Part shown: in pieces, positions 15,723 through 23,536 of the stretch
Position numbering within the stretch: the stretch's first letter is position 1
Layout: every line of letters begins with the position of its first letter
Source: Treponema sp.
Lineage (GTDB): Bacteria > Spirochaetota > Spirochaetia > Treponematales > Breznakiellaceae
Assembly (NCBI GenBank): GCA_031268385.1
Contig: JAIRXH010000201.1
Span: forward strand, 1-35,241
Direction of reading: 5' to 3'
DNA: 35,241 nt
The notes under the pieces: generated by a model
Told to the model about the DNA's origin: nothing
What the model saw: only the letters and a program-made list of their open reading frames with translations
Database searches by the model: none
Program-made: the position numbers and the translations under genes

Positions 15723-16013
15723 ATGACGGATAGTGAAGAGGGATTTGTACACGGTTTAAATAACGGGATGTTACAGGCCGGAACACACCCGCAAAGCCTG
15801 GCGCAGCTGGCGTCCGGGCAAAAGGGCGTTGTGTCGGCCATAAACGGGGACGCTCATTTTATTGGCAGAATTACCGCCATAGGGTTAACTGTCGGCTGTC
15901 CGGTTGAAATACTGCGGAACGAACGCCGCCAGCCGGTATTGCTCTACAGCCGGGACACCATGATAGCCATGGACAAGCGGGAAGGAGAAAAGATAATGGT
16001 GAAGATAACCTGA
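15723..16013 (+). CDS. feoA: FeoA family ferrous iron transport protein
   Basis: A 96-residue SH3-like cytoplasmic protein that supports FeoB. The core SLAQLASGQKGVVSAINGD, followed by GRITAIGLTVGCPVEILRN and a C-terminal MIAMDKREGEKIMVKI, follows the FeoA pattern. About 20 extra residues precede the core. The stop overlaps the feoB start as TGATG, giving coupled translation. Repeats and a possible operator lie just upstream. Confidence 0.9.
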   Translation: MTDSEEGFVHGLNNGMLQAGTHPQSLAQLASGQKGVVSAINGDAHFIGRITAIGLTVGCPVEILRNERRQPVLLYSRDTMIAMDKREGEKIMVKIT

Positions 16014-18112
16014 TGGGTTGTGAATACTGCAAAGAGGCTCGATGCGGAAAAGCCAAAGATGTACAGGCGAACACGAACGCCTGTACCGTCGCCCTTTTGG
16101 GACAGCCCAATTCCGGCAAATCCACCCTGTTTAACGCCCTTACCGGGGGACATCAGCGTGTGGGAAACTGGCCCGGAAAAACCGTGGAGAAAAAACAAGG
16201 CAGTTTTCAGTACGGCGGGAATTTTTATACTGTTATCGATCTGCCCGGCAGTTACAGCCTTTCCGCCGGATCGGATGAGGAGATAGTTACCCGGAATTAC
16301 ATTGCCACAGGCGAAGCGGACATTGTCTGTATTCTTGCGGACGCTTCCCAGCTGGAACGCAGCCTTTACATGCTCGCCGATTTTGCCGGTATTAACACGC
16401 CGGCGGTTTTACTGCTCAATATGATGGATGTCGCAAAGGAGAAGGGGAAGGAAATTGACGCGAAACTGCTGGAAGAGCGTCTTGGTATTCCGGTTGTTCC
16501 CTTTGTGGCCTCCAGCCGCAAAGACTACGGGGCCTTTTATGCCGCCGTCAGGAACGCGGAAAAGTACAAGAGAACGCTTGTTACAGACGGCCTTGACCGC
16601 CTGTACGAAGATGTTGAAGGCGGCGTATTAAACAGTGCAAGCGCCTTTATACCCAGGGAGGGCGCCGGGCTGTATTCGCCGCTGTGGCTTGCCGCCAAAA
16701 TAACGGAAGGGGACGGTCCGGCGATTGCCCTGGTGCGGGAAACCCTTTCCGGTGAGCGCAGAACCGCGTTTGATAAAAAGGCGCCGGAAATAAAAAACGG
16801 AAACCTGGTAACGGCGGATTGTAAATTCCGCTGGATTGGCGCGCTGCTGGACGGCGCGGTTCATACCGTCAGGGAAAACGGCGCCGTTCTCAGCCGCTTT
16901 GACCGTCTGGCGCTCGGCGGACGCTGGGGAAAGTGGATTGCCTTCGGCATTATGCTGCTGGGGTTTGTCGGTTCGACTATTCCCTTTTTTGCCGTCTCTA
17001 CCGCCGCCGGTCTTATACCGTCCCTTTTGGGGCCGCCCCTGGCCGCCTTCCTGCGGGGCCTGGGAGTTACGCCGTTTTTGACCGCCTTTGCGGCGGAAGG
17101 ATTGCTCAACGCCCTGTATATGACCCTTGCCATGACCAGTTATGTATTCGGCGTTACGGTTGTGTTCGGTTTTATTGAAGAAGTCGGCTATATGGCGCGG
17201 GTATCCTTTGTCTTTGACGGCGTCATGAGCCGGCTGGGGCTTCAGGGCAAGGCGATAATGCCCTTCTTTGTCAGTCTGGGGTGCACCATGGGCGGCGCGG
17301 CGGCGGCGCGGGTCATTGACTCATACGGACAGCGTCTGCTCGCCATGACATTGCTCTGGGCCGTTCCCTGCGGCGCGATCTTTTCCACCATACCGATGCT
17401 GGCAGGCATGTTCTTTGGCTGGGGGGCCCTGTTTGTCATGTTTGGTATTGTTCTTGTGATGATACTGCACATGGTAATTACCGCGAAAATATTCAGGCCG
17501 CGCCTTGTCCCCGGCGGGGAGCGCGGCGGCATGATTATGGAACTGCCGCCCTATCACAAACCAAAATGGGGGGAACTTTTCAGATATGCGCTGCTACGGG
17601 TAAAGACCGTTTTTGTGCGGGCCTTCAGGGTTGTGTTTGTCGTAACTCTTCTTTTTTTCTGCCTGTCCTGGACGCCGGAAGGAAATACGGCGAACAGCCT
17701 TATTTACAAAATCGGTACGTTTATTGAACCGGTTACCCGCGTGTTCGGCCTTGGCTGGCAGACCTTCATGGCCTTTGTCGCGGCGGTGGTAGCCAAGGAA
17801 GCGGTCCTTGGCGTTTTGAACGCCCTCTACACGGGTTCCATTTCGCTATTTGCTTCCGCGGTTGTAAACGAAGGAACCGTGGCGGCCAATCTGGGAGATG
17901 TTCTCGCGGCGTCCATTTCAAAGCCCGAAGCCCTTGCGTTCATCTTTGCCGTTACATTTACCGTTCCCTGTGTAATGGCGGTGGCTTCCACCTATTCGGA
18001 AAACCACTCCCTTAAATGGACGCTTAAAATCGCGGTGTATTATGTGGTAACGGCGTTGCTGCTTTCGTTTGTGATCTATCATGTGTCTTCGTTCTTTTTC
18101 CGTCTTTTTTAG
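16013..18112 (+). CDS. feoB: Ferrous iron transporter FeoB
   Basis: Inner-membrane Fe2+ transporter with a cytosolic GTPase domain, 699 residues. G1 is GQPNSGKS at 30-37, Thr57 in GNWPGKTVEKK serves as G2, G3 is DLPG at 76-79, and G4 is the FeoB-typical NMMD. Two Gate regions and some eight or more TM helices fill residues 300-699. A Cys-bearing leader, MGCEYCKEARCG, precedes the G domain; Cys3, Cys6 and Cys11 could bind iron or a cluster. No feoC is present. Its TAG stop lies at the edge of a family A palindrome. Confidence 0.95.
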   Translation: MGCEYCKEARCGKAKDVQANTNACTVALLGQPNSGKSTLFNALTGGHQRVGNWPGKTVEKKQGSFQYGGNFYTVIDLPGSYSLSAGSDEEIVTRNYIATGEADIVCILADASQLERSLYMLADFAGINTPAVLLLNMMDVAKEKGKEIDAKLLEERLGIPVVPFVASSRKDYGAFYAAVRNAEKYKRTLVTDGLDRLYEDVEGGVLNSASAFIPREGAGLYSPLWLAAKITEGDGPAIALVRETLSGERRTAFDKKAPEIKNGNLVTADCKFRWIGALLDGAVHTVRENGAVLSRFDRLALGGRWGKWIAFGIMLLGFVGSTIPFFAVSTAAGLIPSLLGPPLAAFLRGLGVTPFLTAFAAEGLLNALYMTLAMTSYVFGVTVVFGFIEEVGYMARVSFVFDGVMSRLGLQGKAIMPFFVSLGCTMGGAAAARVIDSYGQRLLAMTLLWAVPCGAIFSTIPMLAGMFFGWGALFVMFGIVLVMILHMVITAKIFRPRLVPGGERGGMIMELPPYHKPKWGELFRYALLRVKTVFVRAFRVVFVVTLLFFCLSWTPEGNTANSLIYKIGTFIEPVTRVFGLGWQTFMAFVAAVVAKEAVLGVLNALYTGSISLFASAVVNEGTVAANLGDVLAASISKPEALAFIFAVTFTVPCVMAVASTYSENHSLKWTLKIAVYYVVTALLLSFVIYHVSSFFFRLF

Positions 18113-18150
18113 GCTAACGCTGATTAACCTGTGGCCAATCAGCGCTTCCC
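18111..18150. repeat. Family A dispersed palindrome, copy 4
   Basis: cgctgatt (18118-18125) and aatcagcg (18137-18144) flank aacctgtggcc, the inverted form of the copy 1 centre. The feoB stop codon (18110-18112) coincides with its left boundary. It separates the convergent feoB and ddl genes. Confidence 0.8.
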
Positions 18151-18187
18151 TGGGAAAGACGCGGCGGCCGATTGTTGACACGGACAG

Positions 18188-19306
18188 TCAGGAGACGGCG
18201 CTTGTTTTGAGGGACTGTTCGACCTTGAAGCGCTCCATCGCAAGATCGATGAGCCTGCTTATCAGCTCCGTGTAGGAAATACCGCTTGCCTCCCAGAGTT
18301 TGGGATACATGCTGACGCGGGTAAAACCCGGCATGGTGTTGATTTCGTTGACAAAAAGACGCGGCCGGGCGGCAGGAGAAACGCCGCCGCCTTCGTCTTC
18401 GCACAGAAAAAAATCGACGCGGGAAAGGCCTTCACAGCAGAGAACCCTGAAGGTTTTAAGGGCAAGGGCCTGCACCTCTTTTACCGTTTCCCCTGGGAGC
18501 CTGGCGGGTATTTCAAGAACGGCTCCCTTTTCATCCAGGTATTTGGCATTGTAGGAATAAAAGTCGTGGGTAGATTTTACTTCGCCAGGAAGGGAGGCAA
18601 TCGGCTCCCTGTTTCCCAGTACGGCGCACTCAAGCTCCCTGCCCCGTATAAATTCCTCCATCACAATTTTTGTATCGTACCTGAAGGCTTCTTCAAGGGC
18701 GGCCCGGTATTCTTCCCCGTTACGGACCTTCGAAATGCCGACGGAAGATCCCATGTTGGCCGGTTTGATGAAAACAGGATTCCCCAGAAACGCGGCGGTT
18801 TCTTCGAATAAAGGGATTTTTTCATGTGAGGAAAGGACGATAAATTTTCCCATGGGAATTCCCGCGTCCCTAAGCAGGCGCTTCATGACATCCTTGTCCA
18901 TGCCGACGGCGGACCCCAGAACCGAAGGCCCCACAAAGGGAATGCCCGCCGTTTTCAGCAGCCCCTGGACCGTTCCATCCTCGCCATAAGGACCATGCAG
19001 TATGGGAAAAACCACGTCAACGGCCGCCGGGATACCCGCTTCCGAAACAATCCCCGCGTGATGTGGAAGCAACGCCGCGGGACTTCCCGAAGGACACAGG
19101 CTGATGCGGGCGGGATCATCCGCGTCAAGGAGAAAATTGCCGGGATCAAGCAAAAGCCAGCGGCCGCTTTTATCGATGCCGACAAGAACGGGTTCAAAGC
19201 GTTCCCTGTCAAGGGCGTCCATCACATTTTTTGCGGACTGAAGGGACACTTCATGTTCCGCGGATCTGCCGCCGGCAATAATACCCACACGCAATTTTTT
19301 TTTCAC
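18188..19306 (-). CDS. ddl: D-alanine--D-alanine ligase
   Basis: ATP-grasp enzyme that joins two D-alanines for peptidoglycan precursors; 372 residues, the length of the DdlA class. It starts MKKKLRVGIIAGGRSAEHEVSLQSA, giving the first signature. HGPYGEDGTVQG (about 104-115) is the second, and the C-terminal FVNEINTMPGFT provides metal and phosphate contacts. It lies 63 bases after the KDG kinase on the same strand, so it may be read from the operon above or have its own promoter; no clear one was seen. Confidence 0.95.
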   Translation of the reverse strand: MKKKLRVGIIAGGRSAEHEVSLQSAKNVMDALDRERFEPVLVGIDKSGRWLLLDPGNFLLDADDPARISLCPSGSPAALLPHHAGIVSEAGIPAAVDVVFPILHGPYGEDGTVQGLLKTAGIPFVGPSVLGSAVGMDKDVMKRLLRDAGIPMGKFIVLSSHEKIPLFEETAAFLGNPVFIKPANMGSSVGISKVRNGEEYRAALEEAFRYDTKIVMEEFIRGRELECAVLGNREPIASLPGEVKSTHDFYSYNAKYLDEKGAVLEIPARLPGETVKEVQALALKTFRVLCCEGLSRVDFFLCEDEGGGVSPAARPRLFVNEINTMPGFTRVSMYPKLWEASGISYTELISRLIDLAMERFKVEQSLKTSAVS

Positions 19307-19369
19307 GCCGTTAACCCCAAAACTGTGGTACTGTAATTATACCCGCGCATTTCCGGCGTTTCAAGCGGC

Positions 19370-20395
19370 CTAACGCTGAACCCTTCCCGTGCCGTCGCCT
19401 TCCATGAGCCTTGACACATCATCCTTTCCCACGCGGTTGTAGTCTCCCGGAATTGAATGTTTGAGCGCGCCCGCGGCAACGGCAAATTCCAGCGCCCTCT
19501 GTTTGCTGTCCAGCGCCGAAAGACCGTAGATAAGGCCGCCCGAGAAGGCGTCGCCTCCGCCGACACGATCCACTATATCCTGTATAAGATAATTCTTTGA
19601 CTGGAAGAAATTGTCCCTGTCGTTAAGACAGCCTGCCCAGCCGTTGCTGTCGGCGGAATGGGACTCGCGCAGGGTAATTGCCACGAGATGCATACCGGGG
19701 TACGCCTTGAGCACCATGTCTCCAAGTTCACGGTACCTGTCCCTGTCCAGATTCCCGGAGCCAACATCAACATCCGTTCCGATTCCGAGGGATTTTTGTA
19801 TGTCTTCCTCGTTCGCTACCGCTATGTCAACATATTCAACAAGTTTACGCATCACATCGGGAGCCTTTGTTCCGTATTTCCAGAGATTTTTGCGGTAGTT
19901 AAGATCGCAGGAAACGGTAAGTCCCTTTTCCCTGGCAATTCTGACGGATTCCAGCGACAATTCCGCGGCGCTCCCGCTGATTGCGGGAGTTATGCCCGTG
20001 ATGTGGAACCAGTCGACGCCTTCGAACGCGGCGTTCCAGTCTATGTCTCCTTTTTTCGCAAGCGCAATCGCGGAATACGAACGGTCATAAAGCACCTTGC
20101 CCGGAAGCTGATTGGCCCCTCCTTCAATATAATAAACTCCCATGCGTCCCTGGGCGCGCTGTATTTTGGAAACATCCACGCCAAAGGCGCGAAGCTGTCT
20201 TATACATTCGTCGCCTATGATGTTTTCGGGCAGTACGGTCAAAAACTGCGAATGTACCTCAAAGTTGGCAAGGCTCACCGCGACATTCGACTCGCCTCCG
20301 CCAAAACCCGCTTCAAGTACGGGACTTTGAAGAAAACGTTCCGTTCCCGGAGACTTGAGCCTGAGCATTATTTCTCCAAACGACAGCACGGTCAT
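19370..20395 (-). CDS. kdgK: PfkB-family sugar kinase, probably 2-keto-3-deoxygluconate kinase
   Basis: Phosphorylates 2-keto-3-deoxygluconate to KDPG in the hexuronate/pectin breakdown route. The PfkB fold is shown by GEIMLRL at the start, the Gly-rich [13 protein letters not shown] (31-43) and the C-terminal anion hole GGGDAFSGG at 279-287, with Asp282 the catalytic base. At 341 residues it suits KdgK. It lies 13 bases after the KDPG aldolase, which splits the product, so the pair performs consecutive steps. Close PfkB relatives, such as fructo- or adenosine kinases, are less likely in this setting. Confidence 0.85.
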   Translation of the reverse strand: MTVLSFGEIMLRLKSPGTERFLQSPVLEAGFGGGESNVAVSLANFEVHSQFLTVLPENIIGDECIRQLRAFGVDVSKIQRAQGRMGVYYIEGGANQLPGKVLYDRSYSAIALAKKGDIDWNAAFEGVDWFHITGITPAISGSAAELSLESVRIAREKGLTVSCDLNYRKNLWKYGTKAPDVMRKLVEYVDIAVANEEDIQKSLGIGTDVDVGSGNLDRDRYRELGDMVLKAYPGMHLVAITLRESHSADSNGWAGCLNDRDNFFQSKNYLIQDIVDRVGGGDAFSGGLIYGLSALDSKQRALEFAVAAGALKHSIPGDYNRVGKDDVSRLMEGDGTGRVQR

Positions 20396-20408
20396 GATTG
20401 CCCGTCCC

Positions 20409-21368
20409 TTATTTTTGCAGCAAATGGACCGCGAAACCGCCGAAGTCCGCCTTGAGGTAGACCGCGATCATTTTGTCTCCCCTGTATTTCGCGGTTTCCG
20501 TATCAACGGCAAAACCTCCCGCCGCCAGCCGTTCAACCGCGGCGTCAATGCGGTTTGTTTTGATAGCGATGTGGCCCTTTTCCCCAAGGTAAACGCTCTT
20601 CATCACTTCTATGCCGCTTCCGGCAAAAACGGAACTTGCCCCCGGTTTTTTTTCGAATCCGAAAAGCCCGGCAAAGAGATCCGCGATCTTCATGGATTCC
20701 TCTTCATTCCGGGCGTTCACTCCTACATGGGCAAACTCAAAACCCAGAAAATTACGCACGGCTTCCCTTGAAAGATCGGTTATCCTGCCAAAGTTGCCCG
20801 CCTTGATATCGTCCTTTGAACATATCCAGCTACCGCCTACGGCATGGACAAAAGGAGACAGGGCGAATTCCCCAATGTTCCCCGAATCCACGCCGCCGGT
20901 TGGAATAAACGTTACATTTCCAAAGGGGCCGGCGAGGGCTTTGAGCGCGGAAAGGCCGCCGTATACATTGGCCGGGAAAAACTTGAGGACATTACATCCG
21001 TTTTCCACAGCCGTCATTATTTCCGTAGGCGTTACACAGCCCGGCGTAACGGCCAAGCCGTGCTCAACGCACCACTTTACAACCGGCAGGCTGAATCCGG
21101 GCAGGACAATGAAACCGGCGCCCGCGTCAACGCAGCTTTTGCACTGATCAAGTGTAAGGACAGTTCCCGCCCCGACAAAAATATCGGGACGGTTTTTCGC
21201 GACGGTGCGTATTGATTCAAGCCCCGCTTTTGTACGCAGCGTAATCTCCATGACATTGATCCCGCCCGAAAAAAGCGCGTCCGCTACGGGAAGCGCGTCC
21301 TCTGCATCCTCCAGCACCACTACCGGAATTATGCCCGATGCGCGCAATTTCGCCAAAGCCTTGTCCAT
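20409..21368 (-). CDS. eda: KDPG aldolase fused to a C-terminal VOC/glyoxalase-like domain
   Basis: Residues 1-207 are a complete KDPG/KHG aldolase, splitting KDPG to pyruvate and glyceraldehyde 3-phosphate. Glu41 in MEITLR and the Schiff-base Lys129 in VLKFFPAN match the Eda active site, and GAGTVL, PTGGV and GGSW follow family pattern. Residues about 211-319 form a separate unit beginning [21 protein letters not shown] and ending [11 protein letters not shown], which looks like a vicinal-oxygen-chelate module. Its role, whether a sugar isomerase-like or dimerisation function, is not known from sequence. The gene sits between the GGDEF protein (12 bases) and kdgK (13 bases). Confidence 0.88.
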   Translation of the reverse strand: MDKALAKLRASGIIPVVVLEDAEDALPVADALFSGGINVMEITLRTKAGLESIRTVAKNRPDIFVGAGTVLTLDQCKSCVDAGAGFIVLPGFSLPVVKWCVEHGLAVTPGCVTPTEIMTAVENGCNVLKFFPANVYGGLSALKALAGPFGNVTFIPTGGVDSGNIGEFALSPFVHAVGGSWICSKDDIKAGNFGRITDLSREAVRNFLGFEFAHVGVNARNEEESMKIADLFAGLFGFEKKPGASSVFAGSGIEVMKSVYLGEKGHIAIKTNRIDAAVERLAAGGFAVDTETAKYRGDKMIAVYLKADFGGFAVHLLQK

Positions 21369-21380
21369 GTTTCCCCCTTT

Positions 21381-22388
21381 TTATCCGGCGATTTCTACAC
21401 GGTTACGGCCGTGTTCTTTTGCCTTGCGAAGCGCGCCGTCGGTGACAAAGAGAAGGCTTTCCATGTTTTTGGCGTGGGTAGGAGCGACGGCTATGCCCAG
21501 GCTGGTACGGATATTGATGGGGACCTTTTCCGACAGGCCGGGACTTTTTGCCACCATGACTTCCTTTTTCATCACCGATTCCCGTATCCGCTCGGCGACC
21601 ATTTTCGCCTCGGCGGCGTCGGTGTCGGGCAGCAGGACCGCGAACTCGTCCCCGGAAAGGCGCGCGGCTATGTCCCCGGAACGCATCACCGCACGGAGTA
21701 CATCCGCCACGGTGATGATCACCTGATCGCCGGCCTGGGGACCGTGGTGTTCGTTTATCGCGTGGACCTTGTCCAGATCCAGCATCATGAGCGACATTTT
21801 GCGGAGCCCTACCGACCCCTGATCAAAACGGTCCTTTATCGATTCTTCAAGAAAACGGCGGTTGTAAAGGCCGGTAAGTTCGTCGGTTATGGCGCGGCGG
21901 CGGGCGGTTTCACCCCACCGCATAAGATCGCTTAAATGTTTCGAGGTCTGATCCAGCCACTGATTCTGAACCGCGCCTATGGCTTTAAGCATTTTTACCC
22001 CTATCATGGGATGCTCGAAAATGATGCGGTAAAAATCTATGCCCTGAAGAACCATGATGTCGGTGTCTTCCCTGGCGGTCAGGGTGGCGGATCTGGGCTC
22101 GTGGGCAATAACGGACATTTCCCCAAAAAAATCCCCGCGCTTGATGTCAAAAAGCCAGCGCTGGGTGCCGTCGGACTGGGACACAAAGGCGCTGAGCGAT
22201 CCGGCGAGGAAGATGTACATGTCTTCCCCTGTATCCCCTTCCATAAAAAGCGTTGTCCCCTTTTTGACCCGCCTGCGTTCAAGAAACGCGGTAACAGCGT
22301 TAAATTCCAGTTCGCTCATATTGGCAAAAAGGGGGGATTTTACCAGCACCGGATCGGTGATGGGGGAATCGGATCTGCTGTCGCTCAT
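21381..22388 (-). CDS. cNMP-binding domain / GGDEF diguanylate cyclase
   Basis: A 335-residue signalling protein. Residues about 15-130 form a CRP-type cyclic-nucleotide-binding domain; the phosphate cassette FFGEMSVIAHEPRSATL (87-103) is complete, with the expected Glu and Arg. A helix links it to a GGDEF domain (about 165-335) that starts DELTGLYNRRF. The active loop is SGDEF (245-249), a variant reported as active in some cyclases, and an RxxD inhibitory I-site, RSGD at 236-239, lies five residues ahead. Cyclic AMP or GMP could therefore tune c-di-GMP synthesis. The start overlaps the preceding gene as ATGA. No DNA-binding domain or membrane segment is present. Confidence 0.9.
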   Translation of the reverse strand: MSDSRSDSPITDPVLVKSPLFANMSELEFNAVTAFLERRRVKKGTTLFMEGDTGEDMYIFLAGSLSAFVSQSDGTQRWLFDIKRGDFFGEMSVIAHEPRSATLTAREDTDIMVLQGIDFYRIIFEHPMIGVKMLKAIGAVQNQWLDQTSKHLSDLMRWGETARRRAITDELTGLYNRRFLEESIKDRFDQGSVGLRKMSLMMLDLDKVHAINEHHGPQAGDQVIITVADVLRAVMRSGDIAARLSGDEFAVLLPDTDAAEAKMVAERIRESVMKKEVMVAKSPGLSEKVPINIRTSLGIAVAPTHAKNMESLLFVTDGALRKAKEHGRNRVEIAG

Positions 22389-23383
22389 TGTTTTTCTTCC
22401 TTTTTTTTGTATCTGACCACCGTATTGCCGCCGGCCTTCCAGGTGTCCATGAGGAGATCGTAATTTCCCTTGAAGAGATTTTCCCAGGATATTTCGTCAA
22501 TGGGCCACACGGCCCAGGAAACGGCAGCGGTAAAGGAAAAGGCGGGAAGGTTGTTTTCGGCAGGCACCGGGGCGAGAGCCGCGACGGCGTTGTGCATGTC
22601 ACGGGCGATTTTTTCCGCTTGGGCAGGGGAACATTTGTTGACCAGGATTCCCACCTCGTTGCTTTTGAACCTGAGCGGCCAGCCCCGGCCGATCCGGCGG
22701 GTAACATTGCGCAGCAGGGCGGCGATACGGACCATTGCCTCGTCTCCGGCGCCGTGTCCCCTGGAATCCACAAGGAGCTTGAAGCGATCCGGCTTTAACA
22801 TGATAAGGGCCATGGGATCTTCCAGAATGCGGTTGATCTCGTCGGCAAGAAAGGACTGCTTCCAGAGCCCTGTGCCGGGATCTTCATAGGCGCGGCGGTG
22901 AAGTTCCTGCACCCACGACATATTTTCCACGATGATCTTTTGGGTGGATTTGATGCGGCCTGTGACCATGACTATGGCGCTGAGGAGAATGCGGGAAATG
23001 GTGTGGGGCTCCTCAAGGGCAAAGGCTTCCATGGAAAGACCGTAACCGGGAAACATGATAAGCTCCGAATCTTCCGTCGCGCTGGCGTAGGCGTCGTAAG
23101 TCGCCCCTCGGGCAAAGTCGAAATCGCCTATAGCGTCGCCGGAAGTAAAGCGGGCCATTTCATCATCACTGCCGTCGCTGCGGGGCTTGTAAACCCGTAT
23201 GCCGCCCTTGGCCAGCATGTAAAAATGATCGGCCTTTTCACCGGGAGAAAAAAGATGTCCACCCTTGCGGAGCTGCAGTATGCCGGACCGGGCAATGACA
23301 AATTCAATTTCCTTTGGCAGAAGGGTGGAAAAAAGTTCCGCCTTCTGTATGGGTGAAGGATCAACGCCAAGAAGTGTCATCAT
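22385..23383 (-). CDS. Degenerate cNMP-binding / GGDEF protein, probable partner of the next gene
   Basis: A 332-residue paralogue with the same layout as the next gene. Residues about 15-120 resemble a cNMP-binding domain, but the phosphate cassette (IGDFDFARGATYDAYASA) lacks the Arg normally needed for the ligand. The GGDEF half (about 160-325) has lost the active motif: the GGDEF position reads KSNEV at 240-244, so synthesis of c-di-GMP is unlikely. It may instead bind nucleotides loosely or regulate its active twin. The ATG is eight bases past a consensus TATAAT and has no ribosome binding site, so a leaderless mRNA is likely. It is the first gene of the minus-strand run through kdgK. Confidence 0.85.
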   Translation of the reverse strand: MMTLLGVDPSPIQKAELFSTLLPKEIEFVIARSGILQLRKGGHLFSPGEKADHFYMLAKGGIRVYKPRSDGSDDEMARFTSGDAIGDFDFARGATYDAYASATEDSELIMFPGYGLSMEAFALEEPHTISRILLSAIVMVTGRIKSTQKIIVENMSWVQELHRRAYEDPGTGLWKQSFLADEINRILEDPMALIMLKPDRFKLLVDSRGHGAGDEAMVRIAALLRNVTRRIGRGWPLRFKSNEVGILVNKCSPAQAEKIARDMHNAVAALAPVPAENNLPAFSFTAAVSWAVWPIDEISWENLFKGNYDLLMDTWKAGGNTVVRYKKKEEKQ

Positions 23384-23390
23384 GCTATTT

Positions 23391-23396
23391 ATTATA
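23391..23396 (-). promoter_or_regulatory. -10 element adjacent to the 23383 start codon
   Basis: A perfect TATAAT lies on the minus strand and ends eight bases before the ATG at 23383. The expected transcription start coincides with, or is one base from, the start codon. No good -35 is seen at 16-18 bp (best match TAGTAC). Confidence 0.5.
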
Positions 23397-23448
23397 GCGA
23401 AAATAAAACCGCTGTACTACCATAAAGATTCGAAAAGGGGTAGACTTG

Positions 23449-23500
23449 CTTAAGGAAGCACTGCTTTATTCGAATACGAATAAAGCAGTGCTTCCTTAAG
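23449..23500. repeat. 24-bp perfect inverted repeat (family C)
   Basis: Two perfect 24-base arms (23449-23472 and 23477-23500) surround the four-base loop aata. The arms start cttaaggaagcactgc and end ttattcg. A related partial copy opens the window at 1-33. It lies between divergent genes starting at 23383 (minus) and 23537 (plus). No run of Ts follows; cruciform or RNA hairpin formation is likely. Confidence 0.85.
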
Positions 23501-23536
23501 GCTGTTGTCCCGAAAAAACCTGCCAAAGGAGGCGTG

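Noticed and set aside
19367-19380. Possible family A fragment (taacgctga) at the kdgK stop
   Set aside because: Only nine bases match and no arm or centre is present; chance match is likely.
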